From: Tepidibacter formicigenes DSM 15518
GTDB taxonomy: Bacteria > Bacillota > Clostridia > Peptostreptococcales > Peptostreptococcaceae
DNA length: 64,000 nucleotides
Assembly: GCF_900142235.1 (NCBI RefSeq)
Contig: NZ_FRAE01000004.1
Span: forward strand, 40,599 to 104,598
Direction: 5' to 3'
Shown: piece after piece, positions 49,959 to 57,940 of the stretch
How the letters are laid out: every line of letters starts with the position of its first letter
Position numbering within the stretch: position 1 is the first letter of the stretch
The notes under the pieces: generated by a model
The model's database searches: none
Told to the model about the DNA's origin: nothing
Seen by the model: only the letters and a program-made list of their open reading frames with translations
Translations under genes and position numbers: made by a program

Positions 49959-49996
49959 TGGTCTCGACAGAGGTTCGTCCTCCTCGTCTCCACTAA
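49959..49996 (+). other. Sequence resembling the 3' end of tmRNA
   Basis: Right after the symporter stop, TGGTCTCGACAGAGG is close to the conserved 5' region of tmRNA (TGG-x-TTCGACAGGGG) and GAGGTTCG...CGTCTCCACTA resembles the 3' end (T-arm then CGTCTCCACCA). The body of tmRNA is absent, and the T-arm fold is imperfect. It may be a remnant or an attachment-site-like fragment, or a coincidence. Confidence 0.3.
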
Positions 49997-50006
49997 TGAA
50001 ATTTAT

Positions 50007-50045
50007 GACCATACTAGAAAAATATAGTATGGTCTTATTATTTTT
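50007..50045 (+). terminator. Terminator after the symporter
   Basis: GACCATACT (50007-50015) pairs with AGTATGGTC (50026-50034) and is followed by TTATTATTTTTTG. Confidence 0.8.
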
Positions 50046-50218
50046 TGTAAATTTATAATATTTTGGAAAAATATACTCTCTAATAATATGTAAAGAGACA
50101 GTGAAAAAATGACGAAATATATGAAGACTACAAATATGAATTATTTGATTATGTAAGTTTGGTATAGCAACCACAGAATATAGGTAATTATAATAAAAAA
50201 TTAAAGGGGTGAGAAGTA

Positions 50219-51301
50219 GTGAAAAAAATATTTTTAGCAATAGTTATCATTTTTTTAATGGGTTTTAGCCAAGTTTTTGCAGTATCTACACACATAAGCT
50301 ATACGAAAAATTTTAAAAGTGTAAATAAAACTGCTAAAATTGTAGTAATTGATGTAAATAATCAAAATATAAGACCCAATATAGGAAGAGCTTATGACAA
50401 AATAGCAGCAGCACAATCATTAAAGGATATGGCTAATAAAAAGAAAACTGATAATAATAAGGTTATAGGTGCTATAAACGGAACTTACTTTAGTGCTTAT
50501 GATGGTACTAATCTTCCTTATGGAACAATAATAGAAAATGGAAAGGTAGTACATATTGGTAATTATGGATCTGTAATAGGATTTACAAGTGACAACAAAA
50601 TAATAATAGATAATTTAAATATAAAAATAGATGGATATATAAATGATAAAAAATCTTATTATGCTTGGGGCATTAATCATCCAAGGGAAGAAAAAGATGC
50701 AATAGTAATATATACAGAGGAATATAAAGATGCTATTTCTTCAATAGGAGGAAAAGCAGTTATAGTTGAAAATGGAACAGTTAAATATATAGCAGAAAAT
50801 AAAGATAATTTATGGGTTTCTCAAAATGGCTTTATAATAGTTTTTAATCAAGATGTTTCATATTTAGTATCGAGATTTAAAGTTGGAGATAAAGTATCTT
50901 ATGATTTTAAATTTGAATCAAAAAATATAGATCAAAATATAGAAAGTAATATAAATTGGAAGGATGTTAAGCTTGCACTTGGAGCTGGACCAAGCCTTAT
51001 AATAAATGGAAATATAACTGCTGATGGGGCCTTAGAAGGTTTTTGGGAAAGTAAAATAAATACAAATAGAGCTCAAAGGAGCTTTATAGGATATACATTT
51101 GACAATAAACTTGTAATGGGAACTGTGTCTAATGCTAATTTAAAGGAAATGGCTCAAATATGTAAGGAATTAAATCTTAAAGGTGCTATGTGTATGGATG
51201 GTGGCGCTTCATCAGGCCTTTATTATGAAGGAAAATATATAACTTCTCCAGGAAGAAATATAAATAATGCTATTATATTTACTGAAGAAATAATAAAATA
51301 A
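50219..51301 (+). CDS. Secreted phosphodiester glycosidase (NAGPA-domain) protein
   Basis: The 360-residue protein has a signal peptide (about residues 1-22, hydrophobic then FAVS) and a phosphodiester glycosidase domain, the fold of human uncovering enzyme. Family strings are GAINGTYFSAYDG, LPYGTIIENGKVV, a later GAGPSLIINGNI and CMDGGASSGLYYEGKYITSPGRNINNAIIF. In bacteria such proteins act on exopolysaccharide or wall-linked sugars; the substrate here is unknown. Start is GTG 50219 with an AAGGGGTGAG site. It stands alone. Confidence 0.87.
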   Translation: MKKIFLAIVIIFLMGFSQVFAVSTHISYTKNFKSVNKTAKIVVIDVNNQNIRPNIGRAYDKIAAAQSLKDMANKKKTDNNKVIGAINGTYFSAYDGTNLPYGTIIENGKVVHIGNYGSVIGFTSDNKIIIDNLNIKIDGYINDKKSYYAWGINHPREEKDAIVIYTEEYKDAISSIGGKAVIVENGTVKYIAENKDNLWVSQNGFIIVFNQDVSYLVSRFKVGDKVSYDFKFESKNIDQNIESNINWKDVKLALGAGPSLIINGNITADGALEGFWESKINTNRAQRSFIGYTFDNKLVMGTVSNANLKEMAQICKELNLKGAMCMDGGASSGLYYEGKYITSPGRNINNAIIFTEEIIK

Positions 51302-51321
51302 GTTGTACATAAGAAAAGGTC

Positions 51322-51388
51322 GTGTGGAAAAATATACCTATAAGATAATACAGGAAATTTTATAGGCAAAAAGTACTATTTCCACATT
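51322..51388. repeat. Imperfect inverted repeat after the phosphodiester glycosidase gene
   Basis: TGTGGAAA near 51322 pairs with TTTCCACA near 51388, and CCTATAA pairs with TTATAGG further in. The helix is interrupted, with no T-tract. It may be a terminator-like structure or a small RNA. Confidence 0.4.
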
Positions 51389-51462
51389 ATATAATAAAAA
51401 AGTTAGTAATTATGGTATAATATTGAATTAGTGGCATATTAAAGGGTATTCTGGGGTGAGTT

Positions 51463-51633
51463 ATGGAATTTGTAGCATTAGAAAGTAAAATTAATACACT
51501 TAGAGAGAGGTTAAATTCTCTATTAAATTATCAAGATAATATATTAGTAACTGAAGAAGTATTAAAGGTTAGCCAGGAGTTAGACATTTGTATTGTAGAA
51601 TATACAAAACTTAAAAATAATATTCAGGATTAA
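51463..51633 (+). CDS. Spo0E-family aspartyl-phosphate phosphatase
   Basis: This 56-residue ORF has the Spo0E family pattern: two helices with KINTLRERLNSLL, and the signature LKVSQELDICIVEYTKL (consensus SQELDxLIxxY). Spo0E proteins remove phosphate from Spo0A~P and so delay sporulation. A GGGGTGAG site precedes the ATG and a hairpin follows the stop. It is monocistronic. Confidence 0.88.
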   Translation: MEFVALESKINTLRERLNSLLNYQDNILVTEEVLKVSQELDICIVEYTKLKNNIQD

Positions 51634-51640
51634 ATATATC

Positions 51641-51667
51641 CATGGCAGTTAGCTGTGGATTTTTTAT
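51641..51667 (+). terminator. Terminator after the Spo0E-type gene
   Basis: ATCCATGGC pairs with GCTGTGGAT (two G-U pairs) around AGTTA, followed by TTTTTT. Confidence 0.7.
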
Positions 51668-51674
51668 GAATATA

Positions 51675-51736
51675 TAGTTGCAAAGGCAACTAAAATGAGA
51701 TATACTATCTATTGTAAAAAAGTTGCAAGTACAACT
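51675..51736 (+). promoter_or_regulatory. Promoter and two palindromic operators of the marR-MATE operon
   Basis: Operator 1 is the perfect palindrome TAGTTGC-AAAG-GCAACTA at 51675-51692. Operator 2 is AGTTG-CAAGTA-CAACT at 51721-51736. A TTGCAA -35 box (51678-51683) lies inside operator 1, and TATACT (51701-51706) is 17 bases on, so operator 2 covers the early transcribed region. The encoded MarR protein is the natural repressor. Confidence 0.75.
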
Positions 51737-51755
51737 AAAATAGAGGTGATATATA

Positions 51756-52217
51756 ATGAATGAAAAAGATAAATCTATAGTTAAACAAATATCTGTTTTG
51801 AGTAGAAAAAGTAAATCATATGTGAAATATAAACTTGGAAGTTGTGAAATGAGTCCGGCACAACATTTGATATTACGTTCATTATATAAAAAAGATGGTG
51901 TAAGTCAAGAAGAATTAAGTAAAAAGCTTGAATTTGATAAAGGAACTATTGCAAGAGCAATAAAAAAACTGGAAGCTGAAGGATATTTAATAAGAAAAGT
52001 TGATGAAAAAGATAAAAGAGCATATAAAGTTTATTTAACAACTAAATCTGAAGAAATAAAAAGAATAATTGATAAAGCATTTTATGATTTTAATGAGATT
52101 ATTTCTAGAGGATTTACTCAAGAGGAAATGAATTTATTCAATGAATTTTTAAATAGAGCTATTATTAATATAAGTGAATACAAAAATAACTGTTGTTCAA
52201 AGCATAATGAAATATAA
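51756..52217 (+). CDS. MarR-family transcriptional regulator
   Basis: The 153-residue protein is a winged-helix MarR dimer type: helices, then LILRSLYKKDGVSQEELSKKLEFDKGTIARAIKKLEAEGYLIRKVDEKDKRAYKVYLT, which holds the recognition helix and the wing with the DKRAxxxxLT motif. It lies 15 bases upstream of the MATE gene, so it likely represses its own operon through the two palindromes ahead of it. The inducer is unknown. Confidence 0.93.
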   Translation: MNEKDKSIVKQISVLSRKSKSYVKYKLGSCEMSPAQHLILRSLYKKDGVSQEELSKKLEFDKGTIARAIKKLEAEGYLIRKVDEKDKRAYKVYLTTKSEEIKRIIDKAFYDFNEIISRGFTQEEMNLFNEFLNRAIINISEYKNNCCSKHNEI

Positions 52218-52232
52218 ATAGGAGGTATTTTA

Positions 52233-53627
52233 ATGGAAAAGCAAAAAAGATTGGGAACTGAAGATGTTGGTAAGTTACTTATACAATTTTCATTTCCTGC
52301 AATCATAGGTATGTTAATAAATGTACTATATAATATAGTAGATAGAATATTTATAGGTAAAGGTGTTGGAGCTATTGCTATATCAGGAGTAGGTCTTACT
52401 CTTCCTTTTATGACTATAATTATGGCATTTGGTATGCTTGCAGGTATAGGTGGGGCAGCTCTTATATCTATTAGACTTGGTGAAGGAAAACATAGTGAAG
52501 CAGAAAAAATACTTGGAAATACTTTTGTTTTACTAAGTTTAATTTCAATTTCTGTAACAATAGTAGGACTCACTTTTTTAGATCCACTTCTTAAAGCCTT
52601 TGGAGCTAGTGATATTACTTATACTTATGCAAAAGAATATATTACAATAATACTTGCCGGTGCTATTTTAAATGCACTAGGATTTGGTCTTAATAATGCA
52701 ATTCGTTCAGATGGAAGTCCTAAAACAGCTATGATTACAAATTTAATTGGAGCAATAACAAACATAATATTAGATTATGTATTTATAATGAGATTGAATA
52801 TGGGAATAAAAGGTGCAGCTTTAGCTACTGTTATAGGTCAAAGCTTTAATACAATATGGGTATTAAGGTATTTCATACTAAGCAAAAAAAGCTCTCTTAA
52901 GCTTAGAATTAATAATTTAAAACTAGATTTTAATATAGTAAAGTCTATATTTGCAATAGGTATGTCTCCCTTTGCAATACAGTTAGCTTCTAGTGTAGTT
53001 AATGTTTTAGCAAACAATACTTTAAAAGCTAATGGTGGAGATTATGCAATAGGAGCAATGAGCATATTAATAAGTATTGCCATGATATTCTTAATGCCTG
53101 TTTTTGGAATAACTCAAGGAGCACAACCTATAATAGGATATAATTACGGGGCTTTAAAAATTGATAGAGTTAAGAAGTCTTTAATATTAGCTATAAGCGC
53201 TGCTTCCACATTATGTATATTAGGATTTATATCTATAGAATTTTTCCCAAAGTTTATGGTATCTATATTTAGTAAAGATGAAAACATATTAAAAATAGGA
53301 AGCCATGGCTTAAAAATATTTTTATGTATGGTTCCTATAATAGGATTTCAAATAGTAACATCAAATTTCTTTCAAGCAATTGGTAAAGCTAAAATTTCCA
53401 TGCTTCTAAGTCTTTCAAGACAAGTTTTAATACTAATTCCACTGCTTCTAATTTTACCTAAGTTTTTCGGTTTAAATGGAGTATGGATAGCATATCCAAT
53501 ATCAGATGGGTTATCATCTTTGTTAACATTAATATTCTTAATTAAAGAATGGAAAATAATGAGCAAACAAAAAGTTGACAGTGAAGAAATTGATAATATA
53601 AATGTTGATGAATTAGCTAAAGTTTAA
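52233..53627 (+). CDS. MATE-family multidrug efflux transporter
   Basis: The 464-residue membrane protein has 12 predicted segments in two homologous halves. The start TEDVGKLLIQFSFPAIIGMLINVLYNIVDRIFIGKGVG is characteristic of the DinF/NorM-like MATE group. The later FGITQGAQPIIGYNYGA matches the second-half signature. MATE pumps expel cationic drugs with Na+ or H+. It is cotranscribed with marR. Confidence 0.93.
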   Translation: MEKQKRLGTEDVGKLLIQFSFPAIIGMLINVLYNIVDRIFIGKGVGAIAISGVGLTLPFMTIIMAFGMLAGIGGAALISIRLGEGKHSEAEKILGNTFVLLSLISISVTIVGLTFLDPLLKAFGASDITYTYAKEYITIILAGAILNALGFGLNNAIRSDGSPKTAMITNLIGAITNIILDYVFIMRLNMGIKGAALATVIGQSFNTIWVLRYFILSKKSSLKLRINNLKLDFNIVKSIFAIGMSPFAIQLASSVVNVLANNTLKANGGDYAIGAMSILISIAMIFLMPVFGITQGAQPIIGYNYGALKIDRVKKSLILAISAASTLCILGFISIEFFPKFMVSIFSKDENILKIGSHGLKIFLCMVPIIGFQIVTSNFFQAIGKAKISMLLSLSRQVLILIPLLLILPKFFGLNGVWIAYPISDGLSSLLTLIFLIKEWKIMSKQKVDSEEIDNINVDELAKV

Positions 53628-53634
53628 TAAAATT

Positions 53635-53674
53635 ATTGATAAAAACAACATAAGATAAAGTTGTTTTTATCAAT
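53635..53674 (+). terminator. Terminator after the MATE gene
   Basis: ATTGATAAAAACAAC pairs with GTTGTTTTTATCAAT (15 bp) around an A-rich loop. The stem itself is A/T-rich and only a short tail follows. Confidence 0.7.
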
Positions 53675-53778
53675 AAAAGTTTGAAAATAAGGAATGAGAA
53701 ATAATAAGCTATAGATAAAAAAGCTATCAAATTATATTGATATATTTTTAAATATTTTCTAAGAAAGGGAGTCTTAAA

Positions 53779-54387
53779 ATGACAAAAAACAAAATGGAAA
53801 AATTAACACCATTAGTAGAAACTAAATTCATAAGTCTTTATGATGCTACATATAAAAATAAGAATGACGAAGAAAGGCATTGGATGATTGTCTCAAGAAA
53901 AGACTATAAAACATTAAATGACATATATTTTAATAATGAAAAGGAAAAAATTGATGCAGTTGTAATTGCCTCATTACATAAAGAAAGTAAGAAGCTAGTT
54001 CTAATAAAGCAATTTAGAATGCCAATTAACGATTATATATATGAGTTACCAGCAGGACTTGTGGATCCTAATGAAGATATGAAAACTACATTAAAAAGAG
54101 AGTTAAAAGAAGAAACAGGACTTGATCTTTTAGAAATAAATGAAGTAAATAGTAAAAATCAGGTATATCTTTCACCTGGAATGACAGATGAATCTGTAGC
54201 TTTTGTGTATTGTACTTGTGAAGGTAATGTTACAGATGAATATTTAGAAGATGATGAAGATATTGAACCTGTTTTAGTATCACAAGATGAAGCTAAAAGA
54301 ATTTTACAAAGTAATGCTAAGATAGATATAAAGGCTTTTATTATGTTACAAAACTTTGTAAATTTAGGAGAAAATATGTTCGTATAA
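53779..54387 (+). CDS. Nudix hydrolase, probable ADP-ribose pyrophosphatase
   Basis: The Nudix box is complete (GLVDPNEDMKTTLKRELKEETGLDL, about residues 94-118). The preceding PINDYIYELPAGLVDP string is typical of the ADP-sugar pyrophosphatase branch, and the later YLSPGMTDESVAFVY also fits. It has 202 residues. It probably hydrolyses ADP-ribose, but the substrate cannot be read off with certainty. It stands alone with a terminator after it. Confidence 0.88.
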   Translation: MTKNKMEKLTPLVETKFISLYDATYKNKNDEERHWMIVSRKDYKTLNDIYFNNEKEKIDAVVIASLHKESKKLVLIKQFRMPINDYIYELPAGLVDPNEDMKTTLKRELKEETGLDLLEINEVNSKNQVYLSPGMTDESVAFVYCTCEGNVTDEYLEDDEDIEPVLVSQDEAKRILQSNAKIDIKAFIMLQNFVNLGENMFV

Positions 54388-54423
54388 AAATAACAAATAT
54401 TTGAATTTTTATCTAAGAAATTT

Positions 54424-54458
54424 AGAACTTATCTCTAATTAGAGGTAAGTTCTTTTTG
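54424..54458 (+). terminator. Terminator after the Nudix gene
   Basis: AGAACTTATCTCT pairs with AGAGGTAAGTTCT (one G-U pair) around a short loop and is followed by a T-run. Confidence 0.82.
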
Positions 54459-54487
54459 TAAATCAAAAAATAAAATTCAAAATGATA

Positions 54488-54539
54488 TTGACGGTGTTTA
54501 TTAAATATGATTAAATAATATTACCCCCCTGTAGGGGGA
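54488..54539 (+). promoter_or_regulatory. Promoter and CsoR-type operator of the copper operon
   Basis: A TTGACG -35 box (54488-54493) is followed by an AT-rich -10 region near 54512-54517. Immediately downstream, TTACCCCCCTGTAGGGGGAG (54521-54540) is a G/C-tract pseudo-palindrome of the CsoR operator kind (TACCCC...GGGGTA). Such C and G tracts stand out strongly in this AT-rich DNA. Confidence 0.75.
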
Positions 54540-54567
54540 GGGGGTGATATGAAAGGTGGTTACTATA

Positions 54568-54834
54568 TTGAATAATCAGCATAAAAAAGCAATACAGGCA
54601 TTAAAAACATCAAAAGGACAGATAGAAGGTATTATTAAGATGATAGAAGAAGGTAGATATTGTGTTGATATATCAAACCAAATAATAGCTGCACAATCAC
54701 TACTTAAAAAAGCAAACATGATTATTTTAAAACAACATTTAAACAGCTGTGTTAAAGAAGCGTTTAAAAATGATAAAGGAGAAGAAAAAATAGAAGAAGT
54801 TATGAAGGTACTAGAAAAAATTACTGGAAAGTAG
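54568..54834 (+). CDS. csoR: CsoR-family copper-sensing repressor
   Basis: The 88-residue all-helical DUF156 protein has the Cu(I) ligand triad of CsoR: Cys32 (RYCVDI), His57 and Cys61 (HLNSC). The start region QHKKAIQALKTSKGQIEGIIKMIEEG is typical. The AAAGGTGG site at 54552-54559 spaces well to the TTG at 54568; a GTG at 54556 is in frame but overlaps that site. It should bind the palindrome upstream and release it on Cu(I) binding. copA starts 8 bases after its stop. Confidence 0.9.
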   Translation: MNNQHKKAIQALKTSKGQIEGIIKMIEEGRYCVDISNQIIAAQSLLKKANMIILKQHLNSCVKEAFKNDKGEEKIEEVMKVLEKITGK

Positions 54835-54842
54835 GTGAAAAT

Positions 54843-57314
54843 ATGAATGAGAAAAATCTTAAGATAGAAAGAACAAATAAAACATTTACTGTAGATGGAA
54901 TGACATGAGCTGCATGTGCTAAAACTGTTGAGAAGGCGGTAAATAAATTAGATGGAGTGTATGAAGCAAGTGTAAATGCATCTACAGAAAAATTAAATAT
55001 TGTGTATAATCCATCTACAGTAGATACTAGTAAAATTATAGAGGCAGTAGAAAAAGCAGGTTATGGAATAAGAAACGAAGGAAAGACAAAAATTTTTAAA
55101 ATAGAGGGGATGACATGCGCTGCATGTGCAAGAGCAGTAGAAAGAGCTACTAAAAAATTAGATGGAGTAACTGAATCAAGTGTAAACCTTGCTAGTGAAA
55201 AATTAACTATTACTTTTGATTCATCTAAAGTTAGATTAGGAGAGATCAAAAGAGCAATAGAAAAAGCTGGATTTAAAACGGTAGAAGAGGAAGTAAGGAT
55301 AGATGAAGATAAAGAAAGAAAGGAAAGGGAAATAAAAACTATTTGGAAAAGATTTATTATATCTTTAATATTTATTCTACCAGCTATGACTATATCCATG
55401 GGACCTATGATAGGGCTAATTCTTCCTGGATTTTTGAATCCAGATATTAATCCACTTAATTTTGCCCTAGCTCAGCTTATATTAATAACACCAGTACTGG
55501 TTGCAGGAAATAAGTTCTTTAGTATAGGATTTAAATCATTATTTAAAGGGAGTCCTAATATGGATTCACTAATAGCAATAGGAAGTACAGCTGCATATTT
55601 ATATGGAGTATTTGCAGTATATCAAATCTTTAAAGGAAATTTACATTATGTCCATCAGTTATATTTTGAATCAGCAGGTGGAATTCTTACATTTATAACT
55701 TTAGGTAAATATTTAGAAGCTGTTTCAAAAGGAAAAACATCTGATGCTATTAAAAAACTTATGGGTCTTCAACCTAAAACTGCAATAATAGTTAAAGATG
55801 GAAAAGAAGAAGTAATTTCTATTGATGAAGTTGAAGTTGGAGATATTTTAATAGTTAAACCAGGAGAAAAGATTCCAGTTGATGGAGAGGTTATAGAAGG
55901 TATAACTTCTGTTGACGAATCAATGTTAACAGGAGAGAGTATACCAGTTGAAAAGGTTCAGGGAAGTAAAGTAGTTGGTGCAAGTATAAACAGAAATGGA
56001 ACTATAAAATACAGAGCAACTAAAGTAGGGAAAGATACAGCTTTGGCTCAAATAATTAAGCTTGTTGAAGATGCTCAAGGATCTAAAGCACCTATAGCAA
56101 AGCTTGCAGATGTTATTTCAGGATATTTTGTACCAATAGTTATATCGCTTGCAGTGATTTCTTCAATTTTATGGTTTGTTTCAGGTGAATCAGCTGCATT
56201 TTCACTGACAATATTTATATCAGTACTTGTTATAGCGTGTCCTTGTGCATTAGGGCTTGCAACTCCAACAGCAATAATGGTTGGTACAGGTAAAGGAGCT
56301 GAATATGGAGTTTTAATAAAATCAGGTGAAGCATTAGAGACTTCTCATAAGATAGAGACTATAGTTTTTGATAAAACAGGTACTATAACAGAAGGTAAGC
56401 CGAAAGTAACAGATATTATTACTACTAATAATATTAAAGAAAATTATATTTTACAAATTGCAGCTTCTGCAGAAAAAGGGTCAGAACATCCTCTTGGTGA
56501 TGCAATTGTAAGAAAAGCTGAGGAGAAAGGCTTGACACTTACAAATCTTGAATATTTTAATGCTATTCCAGGTCATGGAATAGAAGTGAAAATAGAAGAA
56601 AAAGAAGTTTTACTTGGAAATAAAAAATTAATGAATGATAGACATGTGGATTTAAAAAATCTTGAAGATATTTCGAATAAGTTAGCTGGTGAAGGAAAAA
56701 CTCCAATGTTTGTATCTATAAATAATAGTATAGCTGGAATAATAGCTGTTGCTGATACAGTTAAAGAAAATAGTAAAAAAGCTATTGAAAAATTACATGA
56801 AATGGGAATTGAAGTTGCAATGATAACAGGTGATAATAAAAGAACAGCTAATGCAATAGCTAAACAAGTAGGTATTGATGTAGTACTTGCAGAGGTTCTT
56901 CCAGAAGATAAAGCAAATGAAGTTAAGAAACTTCAGGAAAAAGGCAAGAGGGTAGCTATGGTTGGAGATGGAATAAACGATGCTCCGGCACTTGCTCAGG
57001 CAGATATAGGAATAGCTATAGGATCAGGTACTGATGTTGCTATGGAATCAGCAGATGTTGTTCTTATGAAAAGTGACTTACTAGATGTACCAACAGCAAT
57101 TCAATTAAGTAAAAGTACTGTTAAAAATATAAAGCAGAATTTATTCTGGGCATTTGCATACAATATAGTTGGAATACCTGTTGCCATGGGAATACTTTAT
57201 ATATTTAAAGGACCACTTTTAAATCCGATGATTGCAGCAGGAGCTATGAGTCTAAGTTCTGTTTCAGTGCTTACCAATGCTTTAAGACTTAGAAATTTTA
57301 AGCCTATAAGATAA
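54843..57314 (+). CDS. copA: Copper-transporting P1B-type ATPase CopA with in-frame TGA (possible selenocysteine)
   Basis: CopA exports Cu(I). Read through the TGA, the protein has 823 residues: HMA1 with GMT-TGA-AAC (TGA is codon 22), HMA2 with GMTCAAC (about 89-95), eight membrane segments, the ion-channel CPC motif (VIACPCALG), the phosphorylation motif DKTGT, the HP locus (SEHPLGDAI) and GDGINDAP. The start ATG 54843 has an AGGTGA site just after csoR. No downstream start near 54957 has a good ribosome site, so most products would be lost if TGA were only a stop. Alternatives are selenocysteine insertion, or a Cys-to-stop mutation giving a pseudogene. All other parts look intact. Confidence 0.85.
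54906..54940 (+). promoter_or_regulatory. In-frame TGA and candidate bacterial SECIS hairpin in copA
   Basis: TGA is at 54906-54908. A 6-bp stem, ACTGTT (54924-54929) with GGCGGT (54935-54940), three of the pairs being G-U, closes a GAGAA loop at 54930-54934. The loop starts 22 bases after TGA, within the usual distance for bacterial SECIS elements. The GCG codon in the stem is unusual in this AT-rich gene. The stem is weak, so this is suggestive only. Confidence 0.4.
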
Positions 57315-57356
57315 CTTATAGTTTGAAGTATAATAAAATGAAAGGAGAAATAAATT

Positions 57357-57569
57357 ATGGAAAAGAAAATATTTATTGAAGGAATGTCATGTGGCAATTG
57401 TGTTAAACACGTGAAAGAAGCACTTAAAGAAATTGATGGAGTTAAAGAAGTTGAGGTTAATTTAGAAAATAAGTATGCAAAGATTACTATTGATAAAGAA
57501 GTATCTAATGATACTATAAAAGAAATAATTTATGATGCTGGGTATGATGTTAAAAATATAGAAGAATAG
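57357..57569 (+). CDS. copZ: Copper chaperone CopZ (HMA domain protein)
   Basis: This 70-residue single HMA domain has the metal motif GMSCGNC (about residues 9-15) and the ferredoxin-like pattern KHVKEALKEIDGVKEVEVNLENKYAKITID. CopZ hands Cu(I) to CopA and CsoR. It is 42 bases after copA, with an AAAGGAG site, and is the last gene of the operon. Both of its Cys codons are TGT, unlike the TGA in copA. Confidence 0.93.
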   Translation: MEKKIFIEGMSCGNCVKHVKEALKEIDGVKEVEVNLENKYAKITIDKEVSNDTIKEIIYDAGYDVKNIEE

Positions 57570-57650
57570 TTTTAGGATTTACCCATTTTAGGTAAAAAGT
57601 CAATTATAGTTCTTAAAAACAAAAAATTTTTTTATAATAATTCAGAGTGT

Positions 57651-57678
57651 ACAGCCACGAAATTGTGGCTGTTTTTTA
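57651..57678 (+). terminator. Terminator after copZ
   Basis: ACAGCCAC (57651-57658) pairs with GTGGCTGT (57665-57672) around GAAATT, followed by TTTTTT. Confidence 0.88.
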
Positions 57679-57940
57679 ATTTAAATTAATTGATAGAGGT
57701 AACTATCAGGTTATATTTAAAAAATGTATTCAATATAATTTACTATAAGCTTGTAGCATTATGTTGGGAAGATTTTAGGAAGTAATACACCTTTAAGAGT
57801 AATTTATAAAATTGTAGAGCAAAAGAGATGAAGATGAATTAACTTATTTAGAAAATTTACTAAATAATTATGTGAAAAGCCATGGCTAAAATGTGATCCA
57901 TGCCATGATATATATAGTGGCGAAAGAAAGGAGAATTAAT
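57679..57940 (+). other. Gap with a possible gene remnant
   Basis: About 260 bases without an intact gene. One frame ending at a TAA near 57888 reads S-KRDEDELTYLENLLNNYVKSHG, which looks coding but has no start and is closed by stops upstream. A short hairpin GATAG/CTATC lies near 57700. I take it as decayed coding DNA, at low confidence. Confidence 0.35.

Noticed and set aside
49959..49996. A complete tmRNA gene here
   Set aside because: Only end-like sequences are present; there is no room for the tag reading frame and pseudoknots between the symporter stop and its terminator.
54957..57314. CopA as a shorter protein starting at the GTG at 54957
   Set aside because: No ribosome site fits this GTG, the upstream ATG at 54843 has one, and the sequence before the TGA is clearly HMA1 coding sequence.
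57893..57940. Amidotransferase starting at 57893
   Set aside because: The AAAGGAG site and the family N terminus fit ATG 57941.
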